Of a DNA stretch of 64,000 nt, positions 53,270-63,890 are shown piece after piece (the stretch's first letter is position 1; every line of letters begins with the position of its first letter). A model generated the notes under the pieces. The model saw only the letters and a list, made by a program, of their open reading frames with translations. It ran no database searches and was not told the DNA's origin. Made by a program: the position numbers and the translations under genes. Origin of the DNA: Maniola hyperantus (Eukaryota > Arthropoda > Insecta > Lepidoptera > Nymphalidae); assembly GCF_902806685.2 (NCBI RefSeq), contig NC_048553.1, positions 1,736,001 through 1,800,000 on the forward strand, written 5' to 3'.

Positions 53270-54130
53270 AAAAACTAGAATCTAAAAAATGGCAATACAA
53301 ATCTATAATGCGCTAGATTCCACTGAAAAAATATAGGTACGCCTAAACATCGCAGACAAAAAATAAACTTAAATATACCTACAGCTGAAATCCAATTTAT
53401 GCCTTGTTATTTGCACTTGTAATGAATATTTTTTATTACGTGCAAAATAGTGTATTTAGCAGATAAGCCTCAATTTATTACCTCCTTATTTTATTTTTTC
53501 TTTCCTTTCAGATTTGTAAACTAAATAGAATTAAGTAGGATGTGTTAATCATCTTGATTCTTATTGTATTAATTTTTTTAACTAAATGTTAAAAAGTTAA
53601 TACAATAAAAATCAAGTTAATTTAATACAGTAGGTTATATTTAATAAAACGAAATTAATCACTAAAATATTAATTATTTTGAAATATAACTAGGTAGAAA
53701 ATTTGCATTTAGACCCACGAATAACAATTTTAGACGTATTATATGCAAATTAAAGTTTATTAAATTAAGTAACCAGGTAAGTAGTAGGTAATTATTATTG
53801 TAATATTTTTAAAAAAATGACGTCTCTGTTTTATTTATTTTGATTCCCGTTTACTTAGAGCCATTATAAATGTTAGAATTAATATATTTTTCATGTTAGA
53901 AACCGGAAACGCATTTTAATTTTACTACGAGGCAAGTATAGTATTCTATGAATATATTATACCTAATACAAATTGTAATAAAATATTTAAAAATATATAT
54001 TTAAGTGTGTAAAAATTTAGCACATGAGTTTAGTTATTGAGTTACACAGTACACTGCAGGCGAAAGATGTTAAAAAATATAAGTAAAAACCAAATTCTGC
54101 CTAGAATGCAATATTTTAAAGTCTACTTCC
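53270..54130. other. Very AT-rich stretch, no gene seen
   Basis: At 53555-53620 there is a loose inverted pair: TTGATTCTTATTGTATTAAT..TTTTTAACTAAATGTTAAAA with GTTAATACAATAAAAATCAA. No open frame of note. Confidence 0.45.
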
Positions 54131-54135
54131 GCTTA

Positions 54136-54351
54136 TCTAAATATATAAAAGGAATAGGTGACTGACTGACTGATCTATCAACGCACATGTCAAACTACTG
54201 GACGGATCGGGCTGAAATTTGGCATGCAGATAGCTATTATGACGTAGGCAACCGCTAAGAAAGGGTTTTTCAAAATTTAACCCGTAAGGGGGTGAAATAG
54301 CGGTTTGAAATTTGTGCAGTCCACGCGGACGAAGTCGCGAGCATAAGCTAG
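54136..54351 (+). mobile_element. HelB Helitron-like element, complete
   Basis: TCTAAATATATAAAAGGAAT start and CGCGGACGAAGTCGCGAGC plus ATAAGCTAG end. A few private changes (CACATGTCAAACTACTGG). Confidence 0.85.
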
Positions 54352-54387
54352 TCAATTCATACAATAAATAGATAAAAGTAGGTACCT

Positions 54388-54432
54388 AAGTAAACTTTAA
54401 TTTGTTAATATATAACAAATTAAAGTTTACTT
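54388..54432. repeat. Perfect 20-bp hairpin with 5-base loop
   Basis: Arms 54388-54407 and 54413-54432 (AAGTAAACTTTAATTTGTTA and its complement) are fully complementary. Beyond them AAAAGTAGGT pairs again with ACCTACTTTT after an extra ACCT on the left. Confidence 0.9.
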
Positions 54433-54614
54433 ACCTACTTTTCAATTTTAATTTGCACAAATTAAAAAAAAAATGTTTTGTCCTAAAACCAAACAAGACA
54501 TCTGGATGTCCAAATATGTATATTGTCATCTACTTACTAAGTTCCGCTTATCACGCTTTTATCGACACAGCACAAAATCCTAACCGATTATAATTTTTAT
54601 ATTAACCAAAGTAC

Positions 54615-54785
54615 AAGTCCCGCAAATTGCTAATGCACGTGGCCGCCATTTTGGTGACGTCAGCACTAGGCTGAAGTTTCGAGCTGATGGTATATTAATA
54701 TTTTTAGTTCAGCTGACGTCAAAATCAGCTGTCATTTTGATGATAATGAGACATTGTTCCAGCGCAATAGCAATTTGTGGGACTT
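54615..54785. mobile_element. MITE-I copy 2
   Basis: AAGTCCCGCAAATTGCTAAT left and AGCAATTTGTGGGACTT right. The interior includes GCCGCCATTTTGGTGACGTC and CAGCTGACGTCAAAATCAGC. It is 27 bases longer than copy 1. Confidence 0.85.
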
Positions 54786-55047
54786 TACTCTTATTATAAT
54801 TTTTATTCGTAGTTTTATCTGTCGAGACGGTGTGATTTTAATACATATGCGGCAGTGAACGTCGTTCTTAATCTTTTTGAATTACTATTTCATAGGCCTT
54901 TTTATTCACTTTAATGTGAATGAATATAAAATTAAATTAGAAACAAATTAGGTACCTATTATTCAACAAATATTCAAAAAGATGAAACTGTACAAGTAGG
55001 TAAGTAAGCTAATAGATAAGTTAAAATTCATATATCCAAATTCCATA

Positions 55048-55250
55048 CTAATAATATTATAAATGCGAATCAAATGTGCGTCTGTCTGCTAGCTTTTCAC
55101 GGCCCATCTGCTTAGCTGATTTTGGTGAAATAAGGCACAGAGATAGATTGCATCCTGGAGAAGGACATAGGCCTACTTTTTTACCTTTAACTAAATAAAG
55201 AGTTCCCATGGGATTTTAAAAAACCTAACGCTGACGAAGTAGCGGGTAAG
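55048..55250 (+). mobile_element. HelA Helitron-like element, decayed 3' end
   Basis: TCCATACTAATAATATTATA start, GGCCCATCTGCTTAGCTGAT inside, and end GCTGACGAAGTAGCGGGTAA in which hairpin and CTAGT are lost. Confidence 0.75.
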
Positions 55251-55282
55251 TTTCTGCGTTTAAAATAAAAAGAAATAGTGCT

Positions 55283-55505
55283 ATCCTAGTGGTTAAGACT
55301 TCAAGTAAGGGCGTCTTCCCAGTATGAAAAAGACTCAGGCCATGGTTCACCACGCTGCCAAGTGCGGATTTTCATATATCACACGCCTTTGAGAACATTA
55401 TGTAAAACCTCAGAATACAGAAGTAGAACTCCTAAACCTATCGGTTTCCTCACGATATTTTCCTTCTCTGTTAAAGCAGGTGATATTCAATTGAATAAAA
55501 CGCAC
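55283..55505. mobile_element. SINE1 rearranged: forward head scrap and reverse body
   Basis: Forward head words CTATCCTAGTGGTTAAGACT are followed at once by the reverse body (CACCACGCTGCCAAGTGCGG, CTCACGATATTTTCC). The two parts lie in opposite orientations. Confidence 0.6.
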
Positions 55506-55754
55506 ATACCTAACTAACAGACAGACATAGATCATAGAAAGATTTAAATATTAAAAACCAAAATTCTATTCCTGTGCCACAAAATAAAAAACGGCGGCCA
55601 GGCATGAAACCAAATGATAATTTTTATGTAAAAATAAATTAGCAACAAAGTTAGTTAATGTAACATTAAATACACACCGAACTTTTGTTTATAAATTATA
55701 ATTCTTAATTTATTCTTCTACGTCAATGTTCACACTGTGAATTTATTACAATTT

Positions 55755-57175
55755 TAAAATGATGCCCGCGTTTTCATCCACGTGGATTAAAAAAATGGGG
55801 AAAAATGTGAAAAATTTAAATGTTCCCATGGGATTTTTAAAAAAGGTTTTAAAAATCTCATGGGAACTCTTTGATTTTTGCGTGATGAAAAGTAGCTTAA
55901 TGTCACTCTTCAGATCTGTAACTATTAGGTAGGTACCTACCTACTTATCTATGCAAAATTCATGTTGATAGTCTATACAATTAATAAGAATAAATAAATT
56001 TTAAAAAAAACCTAGTCACTAGTGGTTAAAACTTTGGCCTCCTACACCGCGGGGGTCCAACCTACCGCCGGATCCGTTGTTCCGTTATGGAGTAATTAAA
56101 GAACAAACCAACAAACTAACACATTTTTGCATTTAATAGTAGTGATATCAAAATAGATGATGCCGACAACTTGATATGGATTTAAGTTTTTAAAAATCCC
56201 ATGGGAACGCTTTGATGTTCCGGGATAAAAAGTCGCTTTTGTAAACTTGCAAAAAATCACGCACCATTGCGGCGTAATTGAAGAACAAACCAACAAACAA
56301 ACACTCTCACAATATAACAAAATGTATACTAATATTTTGGTAGTGTTATTATAATACGTGAAGCCCTTTATCCCCGTTTGTTTATGATTTTAAAAATCGC
56401 ATGGAAACTCTTTGATTTTCTGGAATAAAAGTCCGTCTCTAGGATGCAAGTTGCAACCCACTAAACATCAAAATCGGTTAGACGTACCTACTTACCTATA
56501 GGTCATGGAAAGGTAACAGACAGAAAGACACACTTTCGTATTTATAATATTAGTATGGATCTAAGAACAACGCTAGGTCATCGTGTCGATTTAAATGAAA
56601 ATTTATGTTAATTTTCATCTTGCTTTACACACGTATTAACTGCGTTACGTAATTAAATGCATTTCAGGTTTACAAAGAGAATCTTAAGAATTTTATTAAC
56701 AGTTAGTAATATTTTAATATTAATTTCCAAATCTAAGAGAAACTTGTTGACAATAGGTTTTTAAATAACTTAGACATTCACTAAAAAGGATTTCTGGAAA
56801 TTCCATCCCTAGGGGATTAAATATGGTATGAAAGTTTGTATGAAAAACCGTTATTTTTATGTCATATTCATTCAAATTGGTATTTCAGTTTCCGGTTAAA
56901 ATGAAGATACTTGTTCGTGCTTCAGGATTTTGGGAAATTCCGGATACATACCTACCTAGGCTACTTTTATCCGGAAAATCAAAGAGTTCCCAAGGGATTT
57001 CTAAAACCCTATTATAAATGCGAATGTGTATGTCGGTCTGTCTTTGGTACTAAGATAGCTTGCATCCCGGAGAAAGGACAGACATTACTTTTTATTCCGA
57101 AAAACCTAAAAGTTCCCACGGGTTTTTTAAAAACCTAATTCACGCAGACGAAGTCGCGGGCCTCATCTAGTATTA
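55755..57175. mobile_element. Cluster of decayed HelA and SINE1 pieces
   Basis: Reverse HelA pieces at about 55757-55930, 56095-56325 and 56390-56560 (GGGAACTCTTTGATTTT-like words and CATTTAATAGT or TATTTATAATATTAGTATGG starts). A SINE1 head scrap lies at 56018-56080 (CACTAGTGGTTAAAACTTTG). Forward HelA pieces lie at 56955-57005 and 57005-57175, the latter ending CGCAGACGAAGTCGCGGGCC then TCATCTAG. All are old, and boundaries are approximate. Confidence 0.65.
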
Positions 57176-57487
57176 TATAAAGTATTCTTAGTTCTAAACG
57201 TGTCAGAGATATTATGTGACCGACCATATAAGATATTGTTTATCCTCAAACCTGACTCTAATACCTAAACGTTATACCTACCTAGCTCCTTCGCTTATCA
57301 GATTAAGACTGAATGTATACACTAAGACCTATGTTTGCTAATGTTTTGAAGGCGCCAGAGGCGTGGCCTTTGCCTGAGTTTAAAAAAAATACCCAATTGC
57401 TTATCTGTATTATCTGTGCCTCTTGTTTTTTTTTGGCAAGTCACTATTTTTTTTAAGTTTATTAAAATCCTACCCATAGGTATATTG

Positions 57488-57647
57488 GGGCCGATTCTCT
57501 TGTACACAATCTCTAAACTAAACTAAATTAACAGGTCTAAAACTAGTGCTATCCATTTCCGCAAGCAACATTATGAAAGGGATAGCAACAGATTTAGATG
57601 TGTCATTTTAGTTTAGTTTAGAAATTGTGTACAACGGAATTAGCCAC
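57488..57647. mobile_element. MITE-G, reference copy with about 33-bp inverted ends
   Basis: Left GGCCGATTCTCTTGTACACA and ATCTCTAAACTAAA; right, in reverse, GGCTAATTCCGTTGTACACA and ATTTCTAAACTAAA. The interior is CTAGTGCTATCCATTTCCGC and ATTATGAAAGGGATAGCAAC. 160 bases. Confidence 0.88.
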
Positions 57648-57786
57648 AATATTTAGCCATAACTAAAGTGAACAAATAATAATAATTAATTAACTTAACT
57701 TCAACCTTCTAACATCTAGTAAGTACAGTGAGTAGGTACCTACCTATATTTTTGCAATAATATTTAATTACCTCTTACTTATCTAA

Positions 57787-57985
57787 TCCATACTAATAAT
57801 ATAAGCGAAATTATGTCCCGTCTGTAACCTATTAAGTTTTAATCGATTTTGATGTAATTTGGTATAGAGGCAGATTGCATCCCGGATACGGACATTGGGC
57901 AAATTTCTATCCCGGAAATAAAAAGTTTTTAATTTGAGATTTTCAAAAAAACCTAAATCCCCGAGGACGAAGTGCCAATCATCTA
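57787..57985 (+). mobile_element. HelA Helitron-like element, decayed
   Basis: TCCATACTAATAATATAAGC start and AAAAACCTAAATCCCCGAGG end. The final CTAGT has become ATCTAATT. Confidence 0.65.
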
Positions 57986-58182
57986 ATTACTTATTTAAAT
58001 ACTAAATCATAAAATTATTTTTTATAATAATAAAAATAATAAATAATCTTTTATTTCAGACCATTTCTAGTCCATAATTAAAATTTACAACTATATATAT
58101 TTACTAAAGTTAGTATGTTAGTAACAATATTTCCTTATAGTTATGTTAGTAATGTTAGTGCTTACTGATTAAATAAAGTGGC

Positions 58183-58760
58183 CTAACGTGGCAGCTTTAG
58201 GCGCCCGGTGGCCACAGCCACCCAATGCTTAATTATTGGGCAGCCTATCCTCTCTTTAATTGCACCCAGAATGCTGCTGGAACTGCTACGAAGACGCTGT
58301 AGGAGGGAGGCCATCTTTTTACGGATGATGGCATGAAAGCCATCAGTCCTGGCCTCCGTGAACATTCCACTAGCGCTACAGCCCCTCGGCAGCCCCAGCA
58401 GCATTCTGAATGCATTATTGTATTGTACTCTCAGTGAGTTCAGCGCTTTTTTGGAGTATCTGACCCACAGACCGCTCGAGTAGAAGGATTGGCAATACGC
58501 TTTGAATAGGGTAATTTTTACTTCTTTAGTACATCGAGCGAATCTACGTGCCAGCATATTACTCCTCACAGAGAGCGCTCTGCGCTCCCTTTCTATGTCC
58601 TCATTATCGCTCAACGCCTGGGTCACGATGTGTCCCAGGTATCTAAACGTATCAACAACTTTGAGTTCAGTGCCGTTGAGGCATAGCGGAGGCACATGTT
58701 TTGGCTGGTGTTTACCTGCTTTAAAAATTAAGAGTTCGCTCTTTTTCGAGTTATTTATAC
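58183..58760 (-). mobile_element. Non-LTR retrotransposon RT C-terminal fragment
   Basis: The minus frame reads ...KKSELLIFKAGKHQPKH, then VVDTFRYLGHIVTQALSDNE, NMLARRFARCTKEVKITLFK, AYCQSFYSSGLWVRYSKKAL and FRMLLGLPRGCSASGMF. FRYLGHIV followed by a KxxLFxxYxxS segment is the RT thumb and following region of many LINEs. The frame stays open for about 190 codons including the part upstream of the first Met, to the stop at 58183. The RT core and the 5' part are absent, so it is a 5'-truncated copy that looks fairly young. Family not determined. Confidence 0.85.
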
Positions 58761-58764
58761 ATAT

Positions 58765-59330
58765 AATGTTTATTTATACATAATTTATTTTTATAGCAAA
58801 ACCTAGTGCAATAAATATTGTACAAACTCTACAAAATACAGAGTAGGTATTTTATTCAATACATTTCTATTAAATTAGCAGAATATTTATCTATATTATA
58901 TCATATTAACCGAAACTATAAATTAATTGGACAAAAAAACAAGAATCCATTACAAGAAACTATTTAAAAAAAAGAAATTGTCTAAGGTTCTGCGTTTCTC
59001 GATGCAACGCGTCGATGCGCTAAGTGCATCTTTCCCGACGGCAAAGCGATATTCTATTTTCAAATCAGAAAAATGCGCCTATCTCCCATTTTATTATTAT
59101 TTATTACTAATGATAATTATCAAAGCCAGCTACTGTATTTTTAATCTTCTTATCTAAAAACATGTATCTGTGTAGATATGACGTCCAAAATCAACGGTTA
59201 GCTAATTTTTTTATTTGATAATCCTTTTCACTGTGTTTATTTGTCATAACACCTTAGCTATTTTTTTTAATTCTCTGATAACGTATCTATTAACACTGTT
59301 AAGTCTATAACACTGTATGACTGTATGGAG
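58765..59330. other. AT-rich stretch, no gene seen
   Basis: A 76-codon frame at 58927-59157 is lysine-rich and without support. No repeat recognised. Confidence 0.4.
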
Positions 59331-59333
59331 GGA

Positions 59334-59830
59334 TATCGTACAGTACGCAGCCAAAAGTGATGAACATCGGCCTTTACCTATAAATGAATAAATAAAATAA
59401 AAATCTTTTTTATTCGAATAAACTTTTACAAGTACTTACGAATAGTCGAATGCATCTACCACTGGTTCGGCATGCCTTTCCTACCGAGTAGAACCAGCAA
59501 GAAACTCGGCGGTTGCTCTTTTTAAATATTTAATATAGGTACAAGATTATGCCATGTATAAAATAGTATTTGAAGTCTTGTGCGTTGCCGGAACGAGCTG
59601 CAGGTCAAATCCACGCTCTTTTATCATTTAGATAATCTTCAATTGTGTAATATGCTTTTTTCAGGAGCATATTTTTTGAATGACATGAGCATTTAGAATG
59701 ACATTTCATCTTTGTAGAGCGTTCTCTTTGTCACTCATACCCATATGACCCTTTGTCGGTCTAAACGACCGAGACAGTGCTCTACAAATCTGCTGTCTCG
59801 TTCTAAAGATCGATGTTCATCACTTTTGTA
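59334..59830. mobile_element. MITE-L foldback element split by a LINE 3' end
   Basis: The outer left arm (AAAAGTGATGAACATCGGCC) is at 59350-59380. The inner hairpin TTTGTAGAGCGTTCTCTTTG / ACCGAGACAGTGCTCTACAAA and the outer right arm GATCGATGTTCATCACTTTT are at 59714-59828. The interruption at 59385-59700 includes the LINE 3' end at 59392-59505. Confidence 0.7.
59392..59505 (-). mobile_element. LINE 3' end fragment, second copy
   Basis: Same unit as 16700-16811. On the + strand AATCTTTTTTATTCGAATAA, then CTACCACTGGTTCGGCATGC and AGCAAGAAACTCGGCGG. It extends about 25 bases further toward the LINE body than the first copy. Confidence 0.75.
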
Positions 59831-59924
59831 GGCTCTTAGAAATTCCACATTTAGAATATAGGTACATAATATGTAGAACTTACGATATATATTTCTGTTG
59901 TTTTGTATTATTGTACACCCCTAC

Positions 59925-60045
59925 TTAATATTATAAAATGCGAAAGTGTGTTTGTTTGCCACTCATCACGCCGTAACGGAGCTCAACGTTTATTACGGAG
60001 ATTATCGTCATTTCTTACATAGATATTAATATGGTTAAAGACCTG
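59925..60045 (+). mobile_element. HelA variant, left part of an interrupted copy
   Basis: TTATAAAATGCGAAAGTGTG and ATCACGCCGTAACGGAGCTC lead to AAAGACCTG, where the PIF/Harbinger-like element begins. The right part resumes at 62881. Confidence 0.75.
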
Positions 60046-60501
60046 CAGGGCTATTCTGTAAAGCATTTTTCGTAATTCGACTAGTGAATTCGCGATGAGT
60101 TTGATCATTTGTATTCTGTAAAACTCGATAGTACAGGTGGTGCCGCATTGACGAATGCGGCGGTGAGATAAACTACTTGGTCAGGATAAATGAGGCACAA
60201 GTGGTATTCTCTAACGCCATTTCTTGGTTCGATCGAGCTTCGATTGTCGAATTACGTCATCTCAAAGCTCGAATCCACTTGTCAAATATAAAGTTATGTG
60301 AGAGCTATCGAATTCGGAGTGAATTTTTGCTTTAGTGATTTTAATTGATTTTATATAAAACATTTAAGCTTTAATTTAAGTGATAAGTTGTTTTAAGTAA
60401 AATAATTAGTTTATCAGTTACATTTTGTTAGTCAGTATTGGTTAGTAGGTACCTATAGAATTATTACTACCATGGCTCGATTGTGTTCAATTTCTTATTC
60501 A

Positions 60502-60645
60502 TCATCATCAACCAATAGACGTCCACTGCTGGACATAGGTCTCTTGTAGGGACTTCCACACGCCACGGTCTTGCGCCGCCTGGATCCAGCGGCTCCCTGC
60601 GACTCGTCTGATGTCGTCCGTCCACCTAGTGGAGGGTCTTCGACG
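60502..60645 (-). mobile_element. RTE-like LINE 3' tail, reference copy
   Basis: On the minus strand it encodes RPSTRWTDDIRRVAGSRW, then IQAAQDRGVWKSLQETYV and QQWTSIG before a stop, followed by a short GATGATGATGAA tail. It is strongly 5' truncated. Confidence 0.85.
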
Positions 60646-60994
60646 AAAAAAGTCGACGTCAAGCGAATGAGATTCGTAATTCACTTACTATTATTTAATA
60701 ATTACTCGAGACTTTGTTTTTAATTACCGACTCTCCGAAGAGTTAATAGAACATTTATTGGAAGAAATAAAACATCAAGATTTGTTTACCAAATATTATT
60801 TTCGGTTTAAAGGAATATTTATTTTCTCAAAAATAATAATAATATTCACTTAACTAAAATTTTGTACATATTTTAATTTTAGTAGGTACTTACGCAGAAG
60901 TATGCATGTATTATATTATAATTCTATTTTCCTTTATTCTTATACCTAAACTATTTACCTAATTACAATATTACCTAACTTAACTAATATAAAT

Positions 60995-62390
60995 TTAGTT
61001 ATGGGGTATTGGGGTTGCCAGAAATCTCTCTGTCATTCTGGAGAATTGAGACCACCGTTGAGTTGGAGATGCCACTGTTTGGCGTCTTTGGCGACGGTTG
61101 GATGGCGCTAGAACAAAAATAACTTCTTAGTAGAATTTATAAAGTAAGTAATTTAGTAGAATTTATATTAATTTATTAAGTTAAAGTCAATCTATCCTTA
61201 TTCAAATCTGTTGGTATATTTACAGACACAAACAATAATTTTATTATTGGGTAGGTACTCTAAATCTATCGCATTTTCTAGTTATCTTGTAAATTATAAT
61301 TACTTGTCATCGGGGAAGGTGGCTGGTTCTGTGCTGGTGATCCCAACAGCCAACTTTGGGCATTAAGCGTGCGCCGTGAGGGATGAGCACCCGAGCCCGA
61401 GGGTGTTGTAGGCAAAGGCGGTGGTCCACTAACTCCAGCTGGTGGGGTGTGCGGTGGGGAAGGAGGTACAGGCAGAACACTCTGATTCTGAAAAAAGTAG
61501 GTATAATAATATTAGATAATATGTATATTTTATGTAAATTTGATAAGATATTATTAGTAACTAACTCAAGTAAAAAAAAATCAATAGCAAATTAGCCTTA
61601 CCCTAGCAGAAATGACTATATCTGATAGTGTGCTCGGAGTGCTTCTGTAACATTGATGGTCCTAAAACAAATTTAAATAATGTGAATAAAACAATAAAAT
61701 GTAAATAAATGCATAATATAGTATTTCTATTTATTACTGACAGATGTTTGTTTAAAAATAAATTACTTTAAATACAATACTTGAGCTATTCTGTTATATA
61801 AATACATCTAACAAGTTTACCACAGGGAGCATTTTGAAAGAGATAATATAATGTTTAGACCCCAAATTTTAGTTGGGGTTTTTAAAGTTAGTAGATTATG
61901 TACAACAGAATTAGTTACCTACACTAAATACTTTTTTTAATGTCACACCATTGAGGCAAAGCATTAGGTGAGATGTTAATGCTAATAACCGGGACCAACA
62001 GCTTAAGTGTAACCAGGGTTTTTTAAACAATGTTTCACTTCTTTACATGTAAACCATTCACTTACTTCTGTTTGTGGCAGTGGAGCATCTATCTCCAAAC
62101 TTTGGTCCACTGTTTTGAAGTTTTAACACAGCCTCCAAGGCTGTTTAGTTGGAGTTCCAGTGCCTCCCAAGATCTTCGGGCTGCGTCCCTTGCACTAGGT
62201 ACTTTAGAGAAACCCTTTGCAAGGCGTGGGTTTCTCTCCAAGTACTCCAAAAGAGACTCAATTTGAGCCCGAGAAGGATGCGACGCTCTTTCCGTGATGC
62301 TGTATTACGAAATGTAATCTTGTTAGACACGAATTGTTAGATATGAACATAATTTGTAACTAAAGAGCAAAATTACAATACTTACTTCAT
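60995..62390 (-). pseudogene. Broken Myb/SANT-like gene of the PIF/Harbinger-like element
   Basis: Five exons with consensus splice sites. Exon 1 ends at 62386 with the start ATGAA (ATG 62390-62388), donor GTAAGT. Exon 2 is 62066-62299, exon 3 61602-61661, exon 4 61304-61487, and exon 5 60995-61107 with the final TAA. Spliced, it begins MNITERASHPSRAQIES and contains LLEYLERNPRLAKGFS, LQLNSLGGCVKTSKQ and WTKVW. This is the Myb/SANT-like DNA-binding domain (N-terminal helix, conserved Trp, LN.LGG...K....W.KVW) of PIF/Harbinger accessory proteins, also called zeste-like. After KVWR a TAG (62091-62089) stops the frame. The next frame gives LEIDAPLPQTE and then joins exons 3 to 5 in phase (Pro-rich, later NRRQRRQTVASPTQRW). 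The usual basic segment after KVW is missing, so an internal deletion probably broke the gene. Confidence 0.7.
61784..61919. mobile_element. MITE-G copy, decayed, inside the Harbinger-like element
   Basis: GAGCTATTCTGTTATATAAA start and AGATTATGTACAACAGAATT end, with CCACAGGGAGCATTTTGAAA inside. It falls in the intron between exons 2 and 3 of the broken Myb/SANT gene. Confidence 0.6.
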
Positions 62391-62880
62391 TTTTTGGAAA
62401 CTTTTTCCTCAACAAATCCTTTAAAATCCACAAAACAATAGTTACTTTTAATCCACAATTTCGAATTCGATCACTAATGTCACTTGGTTTGTAAACAAAC
62501 TTAAAACTTTTTAATTCGCAGCCATCTTGCGACAAAGACCGGTAGGTGCTAAATGTAATTTCGGTATCTTATACGTTAAAAAAATGAGATTTATTTTTTA
62601 TGTGTACATTTTTTTGTACCAAAACTATAAATCATACATTTTATTAGAAATGTGTACGTATTTTGATAAAAGACGGATTTAAAAATTTTACCGATTCGCT
62701 TTACCATAGAGGACACATCCCTAGTCGTTCGAGTTCGCATTCCGAACTCACTTCACTTCGCATGTGCGTAGCAGATGTTTACAGAATACCAAACCAAGGT
62801 GAAGTGAGTTTGCTTTCGAAGTGAGCTATCTCACTTGAGTGAGCCTCGATATCGAGATGTTATTTTAGTGAATAGCCCTG

Positions 62881-62965
62881 GAATGTGACATAGGCTACTT
62901 TTTATCGCGGAAAATTCACGGGATTTCAAAATATCTAAATCCATGCGGATGAAATCGCTGAATCT
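62881..62965 (+). mobile_element. HelA variant, right part of the interrupted copy
   Basis: GAATGTGACATAGGCTACTT resumes the HelA body exactly where 60045 left it (intact relatives read ACCTGGAGAGTGACATAGG). The end CCATGCGGATGAAATCGCTG is decayed. Confidence 0.75.
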
Positions 62966-62969
62966 TTGC

Positions 62970-63735
62970 ATAATTTTAATTGCAAATGTCTTCTCTCATA
63001 TTATTTATGGCTGTTACTGTTATATATTTTGTGACGATTTTACTCTTATTTCATCCCAGCAGATAAAAAAATCTCAAATAACTAGTATTGAAAGGGACGG
63101 ATTAAATTCGACATGTACCTGGCTGAACAAAAACAATACAACCCTAAATCTTTTAGAAAGTCGTCCCCGAGTGTTCCGTTAGGGTTCTTTGTGGCGCGAA
63201 CTAAGTTTTTTCTTTTCATTGTCAATTGAATTTTATTGTTGGTTTCCGAGATAGGCCCTTTTGTGCCCAACCGTGCGTCTAAAGCCGCTTGTTACTTTAC
63301 CTACGTCTGTTTCAAAAGCAGCTAAGTACAAAATGCAAGATTTGAGACGTGAGAGAAAAACGTGGAAATCGATATTTGGGAATATGTAAGTACCTACTAC
63401 CACAGTTCACGACAGTTAGGCAAATTCTAACAAAACGTCGAAGCTTGGACGGAACATGATAGACATGGCAGGCGTCAAATGATACCTATAGTCTGATTTT
63501 TAATACCGTAGAATTCTGACGTTTCTTAATGTTACCAGAGATAAAACAGTTCCCACAAAGAAGAAAATTTTAAATATTGTACATATGTAAATAAATCAAT
63601 TACCGCATGTATGTAAATTCATCACTTGAGAACAAATCAACCGATTTGGCCGATTGTTTGTTACTGTTTAGTGTACTCAAAATTGCATTACTTTTAAGAA
63701 ACTGCTATCTAGGTGCCTATTAAGATCCTATTTTA
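62970..63735. other. Intron stretch, no gene seen
   Basis: 63402-63450 repeats, in diverged form, the 12048-12100 phrase (CACAGTTCACGACAGTTAGG, then TTCTAACAAAACGTCGA). Otherwise nothing recognised. Confidence 0.4.
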
Positions 63736-63737
63736 TC

Positions 63738-63890
63738 AACAAAATAGCTTTATTCTCGCGATTTCGTCCGCGTGGACTACACAAATTTTGAACCCGAAGG
63801 TATTTTACCCCCTTAGAGGTTGAATTTTGTAAAATCCTTTTTTAGCGGATATCTACGTCATAAAAGCTATCTGCATGTCCTTTTCCTAGT
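63738..63890 (-). mobile_element. HelB fragment, reverse
   Basis: TCGCGATTTCGTCCGCGTGG and ACTACACAAATTTTGAACCC on the + strand, through AAAAGCTATCTGCATG. The 5' third of the element is missing. Confidence 0.75.

Larger units (their letters stand above)
60046..62880 (-). mobile_element. PIF/Harbinger-like non-autonomous transposon
   Basis: 2.8 kb with inverted ends CAGGGCTATTC (60046) and GAATAGCCCTG (62880). Both subterminal parts are rich in TCGAATTCG/GAACTCACTTC words. CTG occurs on both sides and could be a 3-bp target duplication, but the exact ends are ambiguous. It carries one multi-exon minus-strand gene for a Myb/SANT-like protein, the usual companion of PIF/Harbinger transposase, and no recognisable transposase. 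A LINE tail is inserted at 60502-60645. Confidence 0.65.
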
